From: Takakia lepidozioides
Taxonomy: Eukaryota > Streptophyta > Takakiopsida > Takakiales > Takakiaceae
Reading direction: 5' to 3'
DNA: 64,000 nucleotides
Assembly: GCA_030704615.1 (NCBI GenBank)
Contig: CM060731.1
Span: 74,752,756-74,816,755 of the forward strand
Shown here: in pieces, positions 43,946-53,959 of the stretch
Layout: each line of letters begins with the position of its first letter
Numbering within the stretch: the stretch's first letter is position 1
Notes under the pieces: model-generated
Seen by the model: the letters and a program-made list of their open reading frames with translations, nothing else
Told to the model about the DNA's origin: nothing
Databases searched by the model: none
Translations under genes and position numbers: made by a program

Positions 43946-45695
43946 ATGGTGGTACAAGCATCGTTTTAGTACTCCATCAGGTCCTAACTTATACATTCTG
44001 CTTCCTACCATAGTATAAGGTAAAGCTTTGATAGCAATTCTCTTCCTCTGCTCCTTACCATAACTAGGTGGGCACTGACCATGAGCAAGGTAGTATCTGA
44101 TTGGCCACTGCCAATCTAACCATTCATCTGCACTTCCTTGCACCTCCATTACAAATAAACTCGCATCAGGTAACTGATCGTCCACTCCTGTGGCGGCCTC
44201 TCCTGTTGTTAGTCGTGACAAATGATCTGCCACAAGATGCAAACGGCCAGGCTTGTAAATAACCTCGAACTCAAACTCATGCAAGATTATTAACCACCTC
44301 GCTATCCTTCCACTTATCAAAGGTTTGTTCACCAGATATATCAGAGCCTGGTGATCCACATAAAACATAAACTTTCTTCCCCAATAGGTAATGCCTGAAT
44401 TTCTTGACTGCATAATCATTGCCAATGCTTCTCTTTCCGTTGTGCTATAGTTCCTTCTCAGCACTGTTCATCAACCGGCTAGCATAGTACACAGGTGAAT
44501 CTATATTCCCTGTAACATTCTGGGCTAACACCGCACCCAACGCTTCTCCTGATGCATCGCAGTGAACATGAAATACTACATGCCAGTGAGGGTTAATCAG
44601 CACAGGTGTAGTTGTTACTGACAGTGTAAGTTCCTCAAACGCCTGTTGACATTCAGCTGTCCAGGCAAACACTGCATCTTTCTTCAGAAGCTTGCTCAAT
44701 GGTGCTGCTATTTGTGCATACCTTTTGACAAATCTTCTGTAATAACTGGTTTGCCCAAGGAATCTCCGTAGACTTTTAACATTCACTGGTGGTGGAGATG
44801 CTTTAATGGACTCTGTCTTTCCTGGGATCCACAAGGAGTCCTTCTTACACACAATGTGTCCCAGAAGCACCCCTGAGTTCACACAGAAAGTACACTTCTC
44901 TGGATTCAGGCCCAGACCTCTCATCCTGCATCTGGCCAAACATAACTCCAATTTATGCAAGTGCTCACTCTTAGAGCTGTACACACTGAAATCATCCAAG
45001 AATACCTGCATGAAATCATCCAGATACTCATGAAAAGATTCACTTATCACTCTCTGAAAGGTCGCTGGTGCATTACAAAGTCCAAAGGGCATGACTTTGT
45101 ATGCATAAGCCCCCCAGTCTGTGATGAAAGCTGTTTTCCCTTGGTCTTCTTCTGCCACTTGCACTTGATTATAACCACTGAAGCCATCCATGAATGAGTA
45201 CATCTCATGGCCTGCCACAGTGTCTAATACTGCTTCTGTGAATGGCAAAGGGAAAGGATCTTTCTTCGTACAAGCATTCAGCTTCTTATAGTTCACACAT
45301 ACTCTTAGTTTGCCATTCTTCTTGGGAACTATAACAATGGGTGACAACCAAGTTGTATACTCTATTGGGTATATAAACTTAGCCTCAGCCAACTTCTTTA
45401 TCTCTTCTCCAACCTTCTGTGCGTAGTTGGGATTCATTCTATACCTCGCCTGCTTGATTGGTACTGACCCTGGTTCCAGTTCAATCTTATGCTGACAGAC
45501 TTCAGGTGGTATCCCTTTTAGATCCTCATAGCTCCAAGCAAATACATCTCTGTATTTGATGAACAAGCTTTTAGCTTCTTCGAAGAATTCCGGCTCCAAA
45601 TCAGCTCCTACTTTCACCATCCTCGGTTCCTCCTGAGTTCCCACATTTACTTCTCTCACCTGCTCATCAGCTGTGATTGTCCAACCAGTCACCAC
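43946..45695 (-). pseudogene. R2 reverse transcriptase and RNase H
   Basis: A long frame 45,695-44,445 holds the RT: TTWLSPIVIVPKKNGKLRVC, FMDGFSGYNQVQVAEEDQGK, VMPFGLCNAPATFQRV, VFLDDFSVYSSKSEHL. It then holds the connection and the start of RNase H (HVVFHVHCDASGEALGAVLA, YYASRLMNSAE). One base change shifts to the frame 44,464-43,499, which continues RNYSTTEREALAM, FYVDHQALIYLVNKPLI and VADHLSRL. The catalytic F-x-D-D and the RNase H Asp in HCDAS are present. A second indel affects MQSRNSGITYW relative to R1 (VKKFRHYLLG). Confidence 0.82.
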
Positions 45696-46919
45696 TTCAT
45701 CCTTAAGCTCACAGTGGCTGGTTCTTCTAGGATTTCTATTCTCTCCTCCTTTTCTTCATAGAAATGTGGTGGGTAAATGCTGGTTTCCTCTTCAATTGGT
45801 GTTGCTGTCACACTACACCACAGCAGATACCTTCTTAAACAACTTAGGCTTTCCAGCCGCATCTCCGCAACCTGCTCCCACTCTGGGTGTGCAGCAAATA
45901 GGGTAGCTTCCTGCTCCTCATCCAGTCCTCCTCTCCAGTCATACTCTCTGACTCCTCGAGGTCTTCTTGTAGCAGGTAATCTACTAGATTTCTTTGTGGT
46001 AATTTGTATCTCGTGCATCCCATTATGCACGGTTAGTAACTGAGAATTCCAGTCATGGAATACCCTGGCCTGTTTCAGCCACGGACGTCCCAATAATAAG
46101 GAGTAAGCCTCCATGACTTCATCCATTTTTAATACAGTTACTGTGATCATAAAGATCATTTTCTGTATCTGTATCTTAACTCCTCTTATTAATCCCAATG
46201 GCTGTACACTTCTTTGATCTGCCATTGTTACTTGTAAATGGGGCTGGTTTCATGTTACTTAGACCAAGCTTCTTCCTTAATTGGTCTGTCATGATATTTA
46301 CTCCAGAACCACCATCTATCAGTACATCAGTTAGTTCTGTGCTTCCAATTCTCAATTGGATTACTGGCATAGAATCATCAAAGTCCATGACTGGTTCTCG
46401 CCCTTCCGGCTTCACATTATAACTGGTCACCTTGCTGTTCAGGTCTGTGTTTCCTGTCTCTTGGGCAATTCGATTGATTGCCTGATACAGCCTGTGCCTA
46501 CAATAAGGTGCCACAGCTAATAGCTGTCCAATGGTAATTTCTGCTTTGGTCTGACATATTACTGCAGCAGCCAAAGTCTCTTCATTACTTTGCATGTCTG
46601 CATCTTCTTTTTTCCTTTCTTCCTCACTCCCTTCTTTTTCTCCATCCGAATCAGAGGAATCTGCCACAGGAATATCAGTACTCTTTTGCATTTCCCTTAT
46701 AGTATCTGCCACTTCCTTGTGCAGTTCCTTCTCATCTTTCCAAGTCTCTTCATCTTCAGGCATATCATTGCCACTTCCATTCTCATCTTCTTCCTCTTCT
46801 ACTGGAGGTATTAGTTTGGCTTTACTTCTTGTTACTATCATTGTACTTACTTCTGGTACAACACATGGCCTAACCATGTGAGCTGCCACCACTGGGCCCT
46901 CATTCACAGGAGCTCTCAT
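45689..46919 (-). pseudogene. R2 protease region
   Basis: The frame 46,919-46,176 contains a Glu/Asp-rich linker, STDIPVADSSDSDGEKE, the catalytic-loop region TDVLIDGGSGVNIMTDQLRK, then a frame change at about 46,215 to 46,225-45,689 (LLLGRPWLKQARVFHDWNSQ, GVREYDWRGGLDEEQEATLF). A second frame change at 45,690 joins RT. Protease processes the gag-pol polyprotein. Confidence 0.75.
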
Positions 46920-46933
46920 CTCATTCTGGTGTC

Positions 46934-47356
46934 TTATCCAGAATGAACAGGCTGCCTTGCGATGTCCTGGCTGATTACAATAGTAACATAGCTCTTCACC
47001 ATTGGGTCCTCGCCCTTGGTCTGTTCTTGGATATTTCTATAATCCTGAATTCCGGTCCTGCCATTGTTATAACCACCAGACCTACCATAGTGGTCCTGAT
47101 CATTATTTCTTCTTGGCTGGGGCTGCACCTGATGCACCCTTACTTGCCTAGGTTCTCTTGCAGCTGTCCTTCTGTTGTAGTAACAATTCTCAGTAGAATG
47201 GTTATCCATTTTACAGATAGTACAGTGTTTCTCCTTCATGTGGCATTCTGTGGTGGTATGGCCTTCATTCTGGCACTTTGCACACCATACACCTTCCTCC
47301 AATGTGTTGCAGCCTCTGTGGCATACTTCTTCAAGATTTCTTCCATTTTTTTTCAT
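46934..47356 (-). CDS. R2 gag zinc-knuckle segment
   Basis: Two CCHC-type knuckles in tandem: CAKCQNEGHTTTEC and CTICKMDNHSTENC, both C-x2-C-x4-H-x4-C, followed by an Arg/Gln-rich stretch (EPRQVRVHQVQPQPRRNN). This is the nucleocapsid-like RNA-binding part of gag. R1 has lost this whole region by deletion. Confidence 0.82.
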   Translation of the reverse strand: MKKNGRNLEEVCHRGCNTLEEGVWCAKCQNEGHTTTECHMKEKHCTICKMDNHSTENCYYNRRTAAREPRQVRVHQVQPQPRRNNDQDHYGRSGGYNNGRTGIQDYRNIQEQTKGEDPMVKSYVTIVISQDIARQPVHSG

Positions 47357-47442
47357 AGTTATCCCTCTTCAACTTCTCCTTTCTCTTACTCTTTCTTTTT
47401 AGTTCTTGCTCTTCTTCTTCATCTGACTCATCCTCAGAGTCC

Positions 47443-47877
47443 TCATCTCTTTTTTTCTCTCCTGAGCATTCCCAATTGCTCAATTCTGTTCGCAGTTTCA
47501 AATGCCTCCTCCACTGTATTATGGGGTAACATATCCACTTTCTTTTGCAACTCTGGTCTTAATCCACTCACAAACCAAGTCTTCTGTAAACCGGGCGCTG
47601 GTACTGCAGCCAGCTTTTTCATCATCAATTCCATCTTCTCCATATACTCTTCAACAGTTTCATGCTTCTTCTGCTTCAGCTGTTGTAAACTTCCATACAC
47701 TTCATCCTCAGTTTTACTTGTCCTGAACCTATTTCGAAATGCTGTATTCAAGCCATTCCAGGTTAGGAAATGATTATCAGGGAATCTTGCATACCATTCA
47801 CTTGCTTTCTTGATAAGTGAACAAGGAAACAGTCTCATCTTGGCATCATCGCCATTCTCATTGTTCACTATACACAT
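47443..47877 (-). CDS. R2 gag capsid-like domain
   Basis: Retrotransposon gag domain: MRLFPCSLIKKASEWYARFP, FLTWNGLNTAFRNRFRTSKT, YGSLQQLKQKKHETVEEYME and KTWFVSGLRPELQKKVDMLP. It forms the particle shell. A Lys/Arg-rich stretch follows, with a frame change at about 47,440 before the zinc knuckles. Confidence 0.82.
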   Translation of the reverse strand: MCIVNNENGDDAKMRLFPCSLIKKASEWYARFPDNHFLTWNGLNTAFRNRFRTSKTEDEVYGSLQQLKQKKHETVEEYMEKMELMMKKLAAVPAPGLQKTWFVSGLRPELQKKVDMLPHNTVEEAFETANRIEQLGMLRREKKR

Positions 47878-48790
47878 GTGCTCAAATTGGCTAATGTGTA
47901 CATCGGGATCCCCTTTTCCTATATTGGAAAGGGTGGTTTTGCCCGTGTTGGTTGTAACGCCATCTGTGGCCTACCTTCTGCCCACTGACAGGTGCTGGCA
48001 CCCTTGCTGGTGCTGGTCCTTCTGGACCTGTTGTTTTTGTGGTGGATCTTCCACCAAGTGGTGGCCTTGAGCACTCCTTGCTTCTGGTCCCACGATATTC
48101 ACAGTATTCCCAGCTTCAGTTGCACTACTTCCCACACTCCCTGTCCCCCAGAGCCAGATCCAGGCAGCCCGCCTGATCCCCCTGAGCCGACACCTTCGTT
48201 GGCCTGTGATCCAAGTGCTCCACTTGATCCAGGTCCAACGGGTTGGGATGTCCTGGTTGTAGTCTCAACCTCAGCTGTTGGGTCTACTTCTTCATATTCT
48301 TCCTCTTCTAATTTCTTCTCTCTGTTTTCATCCTCCAAGTTCTGCCCTTGGGTTTCTTCTTCACTCATGTAACTCAACTGTAATGGTGTTGGAGAGTCTG
48401 AACTCTCCGTTGGCTCTGCCACATCCTCTTCTCCTTCTTCATCTTCTGCTTCAGAAACTGGAGTTCCTGCTTTTGGTGTTCCATGCCAACTCTTATCAAA
48501 GATTTCTGTCAAGTCTTTTATCCAAGGATGTACCTCAGATCTTTCACCTCGTGATTGATCTTCTTCCTGTACAATTCCCTTAATCTTTCTTGCAAAGAAA
48601 CAGAAGGAGTGGCATCCAACTCTAGTTCTTCCGGTATAGGTGATGCACTTTTTGATCTTGATGGTGTGAGAGGTCCAGATGATTCCCCTATGTCTATTCC
48701 TCTCTCCCAAAGATATGGATAATTAGCTTTCAGATAGCTTTCTCTTTTTGATGAATATCTCTGTCGTCTAGCTTCTCTTTCATCACTCAT
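47878..48790 (-). CDS. R2 gag N-terminal region, frame-broken
   Basis: Starts MSDEREARRQRYSSKRESYL at 48,790. After a frame change near 48,520 it continues WIKDLTEIFDKSWHGTPKAG with an acidic, Ser/Gly-rich stretch (EEEEYEEVDPTAEVETTTRT, GVGSGGSGGLPGSGSGG). The Gly/Ser segment is what R1 shows at 30,661 onwards. It precedes the capsid domain. The start is the first Met after the leader ORF stop. Confidence 0.6.
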
Positions 48791-48811
48791 GTCCCATGTC
48801 TTTCATTTCTT

Positions 48812-49379
48812 TTAATGTGGCAATAACCAAAACTCTCTTCTGTAATATCTCTCGTATATGCCTGGGTTTCTTTCAAGCTTCAATGCACCCTTGGCTATAC
48901 TTGAAGTCTCCGTTACCATATAACCATATGGCAAACAAGTCTGAAAAGCTGTTCTTGGTGTGAGTTTGATCCACAAAATATCCTTTGGAATCCAATTCTT
49001 TACCAGTACAAGCTCTTCATGCATATGAGTATAAACATTCACCTTTCTTTCTTCCCAGCCTTCAAACTCTACTCGTTTAATGGATAGCAACGCTATCACA
49101 TAAACCAATGTTGGTAACCAACGTGCTCTTCCTCTACAGGCTACCTGATAAATCTTTATCACTCCTTTCTCCAGACCCCATTCTGGTCAGCATCATGCAC
49201 TCGTTTAAGAATATTTTCTTTATAACATCCGTCTGGCAATTCCAAGAACCTTTGAAAGAATGTTTGGACAATCTTTCTTCCTTCGTTCCACAGGGATTTG
49301 ATTCACTTCAAATTCTTTAATGGTCCAACCACCATGATCCCACCAGATGCCTGTCACATGGTTTGTTCATGTCCCAGGT
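48812..49379 (-). CDS. R2 leader ORF upstream of gag, unknown
   Basis: Between primer site and gag. The conserved peptides FFQRFLELPDGCYKENILK, MIKIYQVACRGRARWLPTLV, VEFEGWEERKVNVYTHMHEE and LTPRTAFQTCLPYGYMVTET match R3 over the shared part. It ends REFWLLPH at 48,812. One or two small indels split it near 49,170. Extra ORFs in this place are known in some Tat/Ogre elements, but I recognise no domain. Confidence 0.6.
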
Positions 49380-49398
49380 CCCCAGTATGGTCGCCAAA
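49380..49398 (-). other. Primer-binding-site-like sequence of R2
   Basis: On the minus strand TTTGGCGACCATACTGGGG directly follows the LTR end GCGCGACA, as in R1 and R3. Confidence 0.7.
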
Positions 49399-50282
49399 TG
49401 TCGCGCGGCTTTTACTCACCCATCCCTTCGCTATCCGAGGCGGAAACTCCAAGATAGAAGAGTTGGAAATCTCTAAGTACTCAGCCCGCGCAGAACAAAA
49501 TCAGTCATGACCTACAGCTAGTGTATCATGGGGGTGTTTTCCTCATTTGTTTCCCTTTTCGCATTCATCTTAGCTACCTTACCATTGATAATTAAGTATC
49601 AGTTTGCTTCATCAATCTATCGGTTTCCTTCACTCATCCATTCAATCCACAGCTTCACTCAGATCTCTCTACACAGTGTGATTGTATCGTATAAGTATCA
49701 GATTATGATTTATCAGGTATCAGGCCGAAGCCATTATGTCTCTAATCTGCTCTACAATATCACTACAGTTTGCATATAACAAGCATCTACTAATCCTCTT
49801 TTTCCTTCATCGTGCTCTCCATCTCTTGCCTCCGATCTCCGCTCAGCTGACTCAGAAGTCTCTCCCCGAATAATGATCCCCATTCATTCCCCGTTCTCCC
49901 TTTATCCTCCTATCCGCGGTTCTAACCGTTTCCCTCTCTAACCGTCGTCTGTGAACTAACATGTTCCCTTCACAGGTGTTGTTCCCCACAGTCGTTCCAT
50001 GTCCTACTCTTCGTTAATATGATCGTGACAGCTTGTGTAAAGCTTTTGTGACTGGCTGTGTGAAAACTGTGACGGGCTGAGGGGACTGGGTGTGCGACTG
50101 TGTTTGCGCTGTGTTGTGGGTGGGATTTGTGTGTGTGTCGGGCTGTGTGTTGTGAGTGGTGTGTGTGGGTGTGTGTGGTGATGTTTGTTGTCTGTTTGGG
50201 GATCGTTGGGTTTTTTTTGGGTTGTGTGGAGGAATGTGACGGATGTGTGGGATGTGTTGGCTTCTTGTGTCGGCTGTGTTGT
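49399..50282 (-). repeat. 5' LTR of R2, runs into the gap
   Basis: Nearly identical to the 3' LTR at 37,225-38,247 for about 630 bp. From about 50,030 the CACAGC tract degenerates into irregular GTGTGTGG text that no longer matches the other LTRs, and the sequence ends in Ns. The LTR outer end is not present. Confidence 0.8.
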
Positions 50283-50782
50283 NNNNNNNNNNNNNNNNNN
50301 NNNNNNNNNNNNNNNNNNNNNNNNNNNNNNNNNNNNNNNNNNNNNNNNNNNNNNNNNNNNNNNNNNNNNNNNNNNNNNNNNNNNNNNNNNNNNNNNNNNN
50401 NNNNNNNNNNNNNNNNNNNNNNNNNNNNNNNNNNNNNNNNNNNNNNNNNNNNNNNNNNNNNNNNNNNNNNNNNNNNNNNNNNNNNNNNNNNNNNNNNNNN
50501 NNNNNNNNNNNNNNNNNNNNNNNNNNNNNNNNNNNNNNNNNNNNNNNNNNNNNNNNNNNNNNNNNNNNNNNNNNNNNNNNNNNNNNNNNNNNNNNNNNNN
50601 NNNNNNNNNNNNNNNNNNNNNNNNNNNNNNNNNNNNNNNNNNNNNNNNNNNNNNNNNNNNNNNNNNNNNNNNNNNNNNNNNNNNNNNNNNNNNNNNNNNN
50701 NNNNNNNNNNNNNNNNNNNNNNNNNNNNNNNNNNNNNNNNNNNNNNNNNNNNNNNNNNNNNNNNNNNNNNNNNNNNNNNNNN
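50283..50782. other. Scaffold gap, exactly 500 N
   Basis: Exactly 500 unknown bases, a conventional size for a gap of unknown length. It hides the outer end of the R2 5' LTR, its target duplication and possibly the rest of R3 and element A. Confidence 0.98.
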
Positions 50783-51583
50783 AGATATCCAATTTGTGGA
50801 CTTGGAATGGTCACCTATGAGTAGAGCTTTTGTCTTGGTCTCAATTATAACTTTGAAGCCAGAGATGTCACAAAAGCTGAGAAGGGTGTCCTCAGCTGCT
50901 GCCAAAGTGGAGGGACTAGCCTCAAGCAAAATAAAGGTGTCATCGATGAACATGGAGTCTTTGACCTGCCTCCAAAGTTGAGTCTAGGAATTGTGGAAGT
51001 TTCAACCCCTTAACTAGGAAGTTGTCCTCCAGCATATAGCTAAGTGCATCTGCAACGAAGAGATAGTAATGGCGCCAATGGCCCATCCCCTCCTAACGCC
51101 TCTAAAGCTAGAAAGGCTTTGAAAGGTATCCATTAATGGTGACTTTGCTCCTTGCTCCACCCAGAAGGATCTGAACCCAGTGACAGAAGTTGGGGGGAAG
51201 ACCCGATTTGCGGAGGATCGCCATGAGGAAGGACCAGTCCACACTGTCAAAAGCAAATCTAAGAGCCACAAGGCTAGAGCTTGGCCAGTATTGGTGGCGT
51301 AGGCTGAGGCCTCTTGGGCTAACAAGACATTATCTAGGATGTCCCTTCCTTTATGAATCCAGCCTGTCCCGTGCGAATCATAGAAGGGAGCAGTGGGTGA
51401 ATTCGGAGAGGTAGGGCTTTGGCGATGATCTTGTACGCCACGTTGAGCAAGGTGATAGGTCTGTAGTTGCCAATAGAGGCCCTGTCTCCCTTTTTCGAAA
51501 AAAAGATGATGATCCCTTGGGTCATCGATTCCGGGATTGCCCCCTTGGGCAAATACAAAAGATATCATATAAACAACATTCAT
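50783..51583 (-). pseudogene. LINE reverse-transcriptase fragment
   Basis: On the minus strand RT blocks occur in order across broken frames: YLPKGAIPESMTQGIIIFFS and KKGDRASIGNYRPITLLNVA (51,558-51,410), HKGRDILDNVLLAQEA (51,350-51,310), then FIDDTFILLEAS (about 50,950). The last is a variant of the F/Y-x-D-D catalytic box of LINE RTs, here F-I-D-D. The 3' part is lost in the gap. It is not co-linear with the plus-strand LINE downstream, so a separate copy. Confidence 0.7.
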
Positions 51584-51820
51584 AATCTAAGTCTGCTTGC
51601 CATTGTATCAAAATGAGCCACACCTTACCTTACACCGTCAAATTAATATGGAATAAAATAAATGTTCATCTTTTCATAAAACTTGAATATACCCCATCTA
51701 TCTCGACATTGTTATCAGAAGTCGTCGCTAGTAGTGCGGAGCAACGTGAAGCCCTAGTGACGTGTATGTTGGAGGTGTCAAGGCTACAGCCCTTGCACGA
51801 CACTTTGATAACTAAACGGT

Positions 51821-52115
51821 ACGGGTAGCTTAGTGGTAGAGCAGACTCGCTTGCCCCGCACGCTTAGCCGAGCACACTGAGCCCGACCCGGGGGCCTTTT
51901 TGTGAAGGAAAATGAATCCTCTTTAGAAGCTATGAATGCGAACAGGGGGCACCAGGCTGAGGCAAAGAGATGGCACACAACTTTTCATTGAACCCAGACC
52001 CACAGGGCAATGCACATATGTTTACCCACCAGCCCCTGTTCTACTTTGCGCATATTCAAAGGCGCACATTAGAAAAGGCCCGGGAGTTTAATGCGACCCC
52101 TTCGGTCTTGCCTGT
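51821..52115 (+). mobile_element. tRNA-headed SINE-like element (copy 2)
   Basis: 51,821-51,896 resembles a tRNA: GGTAGCTTAGTGGTAGAGC fits an A box, and GAGCCCGACCCGGGG at 51,880-51,894 a weak B box. The arms do not fold into a proper tRNA and a T run follows. The body continues to 52,115, ending with the GGCCCGGGAGTTT...GCCTGTG text shared with 10,672-10,731. Together these suggest a tRNA-derived SINE family; boundaries are approximate. Confidence 0.5.
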
Positions 52116-52119
52116 GACC

Positions 52120-53556
52120 CTCAATCACCTTAAAAGCTAGCTGGTCTACTGGGGCTCTTGCCACCGCTCACACATGAAGGGCTCTCGCTGCCAACCAAGT
52201 CCTCTTGGCAGGTATAGGGTTTTTTGCATCCACCTGGTCACCCTTCACCAAATTCATTGAGGAGATCGACGCGTTGCAAATCAGAAACTTCATTTGGGGG
52301 TCCATCTCGCCAATCCAAAGCAAAAGACCTCAAGTCTCTTGGCTCTAGATTTGCCTCCCAAAGAAGTCAAGAGGATTGGGGTTTTAGACCCGGGGACTCA
52401 GATTCAGGCTCTTCTCGGTTAATGGCTTCCTAGATCCCTAGGACCAGAGGGGAGGTGGTGGAAGCTCTGGTGTTGCCAACTATCTTCTCCTCCTCCCCCC
52501 TGCGAAACCCACGCTGGCCGGATTCTAACAGGTGGATTGTGCAAGGCTTCGGCCACAAATCGTCGGGTTCTCCGCTATGGTCTAACATCCGGAAGGCATG
52601 GAATTGCTTTAGACCCCTGCTAAGGAAAAAAAAGCATTCCTCATTTCAAGAGACTCTTCGACATCACCTGTTCCTCAATTCCCCAAACCCATCCCCTTAG
52701 GAGAAGGAAAAGCCAAGACATGGGCAGGATGGGAAACGATGGGTTTCTCCACTGTCAAGAGTATGTGGGACAGCTCTCCGCAGTCCCTTCAACATGCTAT
52801 GGGCACGAGAAGGCTGCAGTCTGTATTTCCCATATCATCCAGGCTATCCCAGATTCTTGGAAACTCTTGCTAAAAGATGGCTTAACTCCTCTTCATCAAA
52901 ACCAATGGGTCTTAACCATTACCTTACCCCAACGTATTCTATACCTTACTGAGGCCTCCACCCCGCCCATCTTTGGCTTTGCCTTCTAGGCAGATGCATT
53001 CTCTGGCTCCTTCTCCCTAATCTCCCCTCGGATCTATCTCTGGTCCTTTTCAGACAAGCCTTCCAACCCCTAGCACCTGTTGGCCAATTCTCCCATGGCT
53101 CCAGAAAAACATGTTCGTCCACATTGGGGCCTCGGATATTGCCTCATTCCAAATGGACCCCGCAGAATGGAGTTAGGCATCTGGGAATGACCTTCTCCCT
53201 TTCTTTTCCTACTCAGCTAAGAAGGCATACAAGGCTCTAGTTACCACCAACCCTCTTTACTCCAAATGGAAGGACAAATGGGGGCATGCAAACTTCAAAG
53301 ACGAAAATTGGAAAGGCATCTGGTCTTTGGTTTGGGAAAAGGCAAAGCCAGCAAAATTTAGTGCATTCCTATGGCAAGTGGCCATAGATTCCCTCAAGGT
53401 CGGACATTATCTAAATTTCAGAGAGGCTCTCCTATGCCAGTGCTGTTCCATGGACACCATTGAGTCCCTAGAGCACTGTCTCCTCCACTATAAAGCTCCA
53501 ACATCTATCTGGCCATTGGTTAGGTCATTCTACAGGACTTGAGACCCCATGCATTT
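52120..53556 (+). pseudogene. LINE ORF2 C-terminal region, left part
   Basis: Broken plus-strand frames with typical LINE C-terminal text: FTKFIEEIDALQIRNFIWGS (52,235), DMGRMGNDGFLHCQEYVGQL (52,717), then the zinc-binding end KAKPAKFSAFLWQVAIDSLK...CQCCSMDTIESLEHCLLH (53,335-53,500), a zf-RVT pattern. Element B is inserted at about 53,557. The LINE appears to resume at 58,134. Confidence 0.65.
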
Positions 53557-53959
53557 GAGAGAAGCTACCGTGGGAGTAGCTCACGTGAGCAAGCTCACGT
53601 TTTGCGTGGTAAATGTGAGCAGAATCCCTTAAGCGTGAGCAGATTAGTGAAGCGGAGCCTACAACCGAGGGAAAAAGAGGGCCTATTGTCGTGGACGCTA
53701 ACTCCACTGCATGGACGCAAACTCCTCTCCATCGGACCGAAGAATCCGTGCGCCATGACGACAATGTGATATGAATTTGCAATGAAATCAGGGATGCCTC
53801 GGCGCGAGCCTGGTCGCGTGAGCATGTGAGCACAGCTGGGCTCATGCCACGTCACCTCGCGCCCACCACGCCACGTCACCGCTCACTCCACATCATCTCA
53901 CGCTCCCAGGAAGAAGCAGATTGTATTTTCCCGCGGAATGGCACCCTTAACCGCGGAAA

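Larger units (their letters stand above)
37225..50282 (-). mobile_element. R2: near-complete Athila/Tat-like Ty3 retrotransposon
   Basis: Minus-strand element inserted in R3. In element order: 5' LTR (from the gap to 49,399), primer site (49,398-49,380), extra leader ORF, gag with two CCHC knuckles, protease, RT, RNase H, integrase, CACAGC tract, a long extra 3' ORF (42,465-38,286), polypurine tract and 3' LTR (38,247-37,225). Total about 13 kb. The F-x-D-D RT motif, absence of a chromodomain, absence of a second RNase H and large extra ORFs place it near the Athila/Tat side of Ty3 elements; the exact lineage is not certain. The gene order is complete but several single-base frame changes break the polyprotein. 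Confidence 0.85.

Noticed and set aside
49970-50981. Long ORFs across the scaffold gap
   Set aside because: They consist mostly of unknown residues from 500 N. Only the LINE RT part after 50,783 is supported.
51821-51896. Functional tRNA gene
   Set aside because: A-box text is good but the B box is poor and the arms do not pair into a cloverleaf. The following sequence is shared with another repeat copy, so a SINE head fits better.
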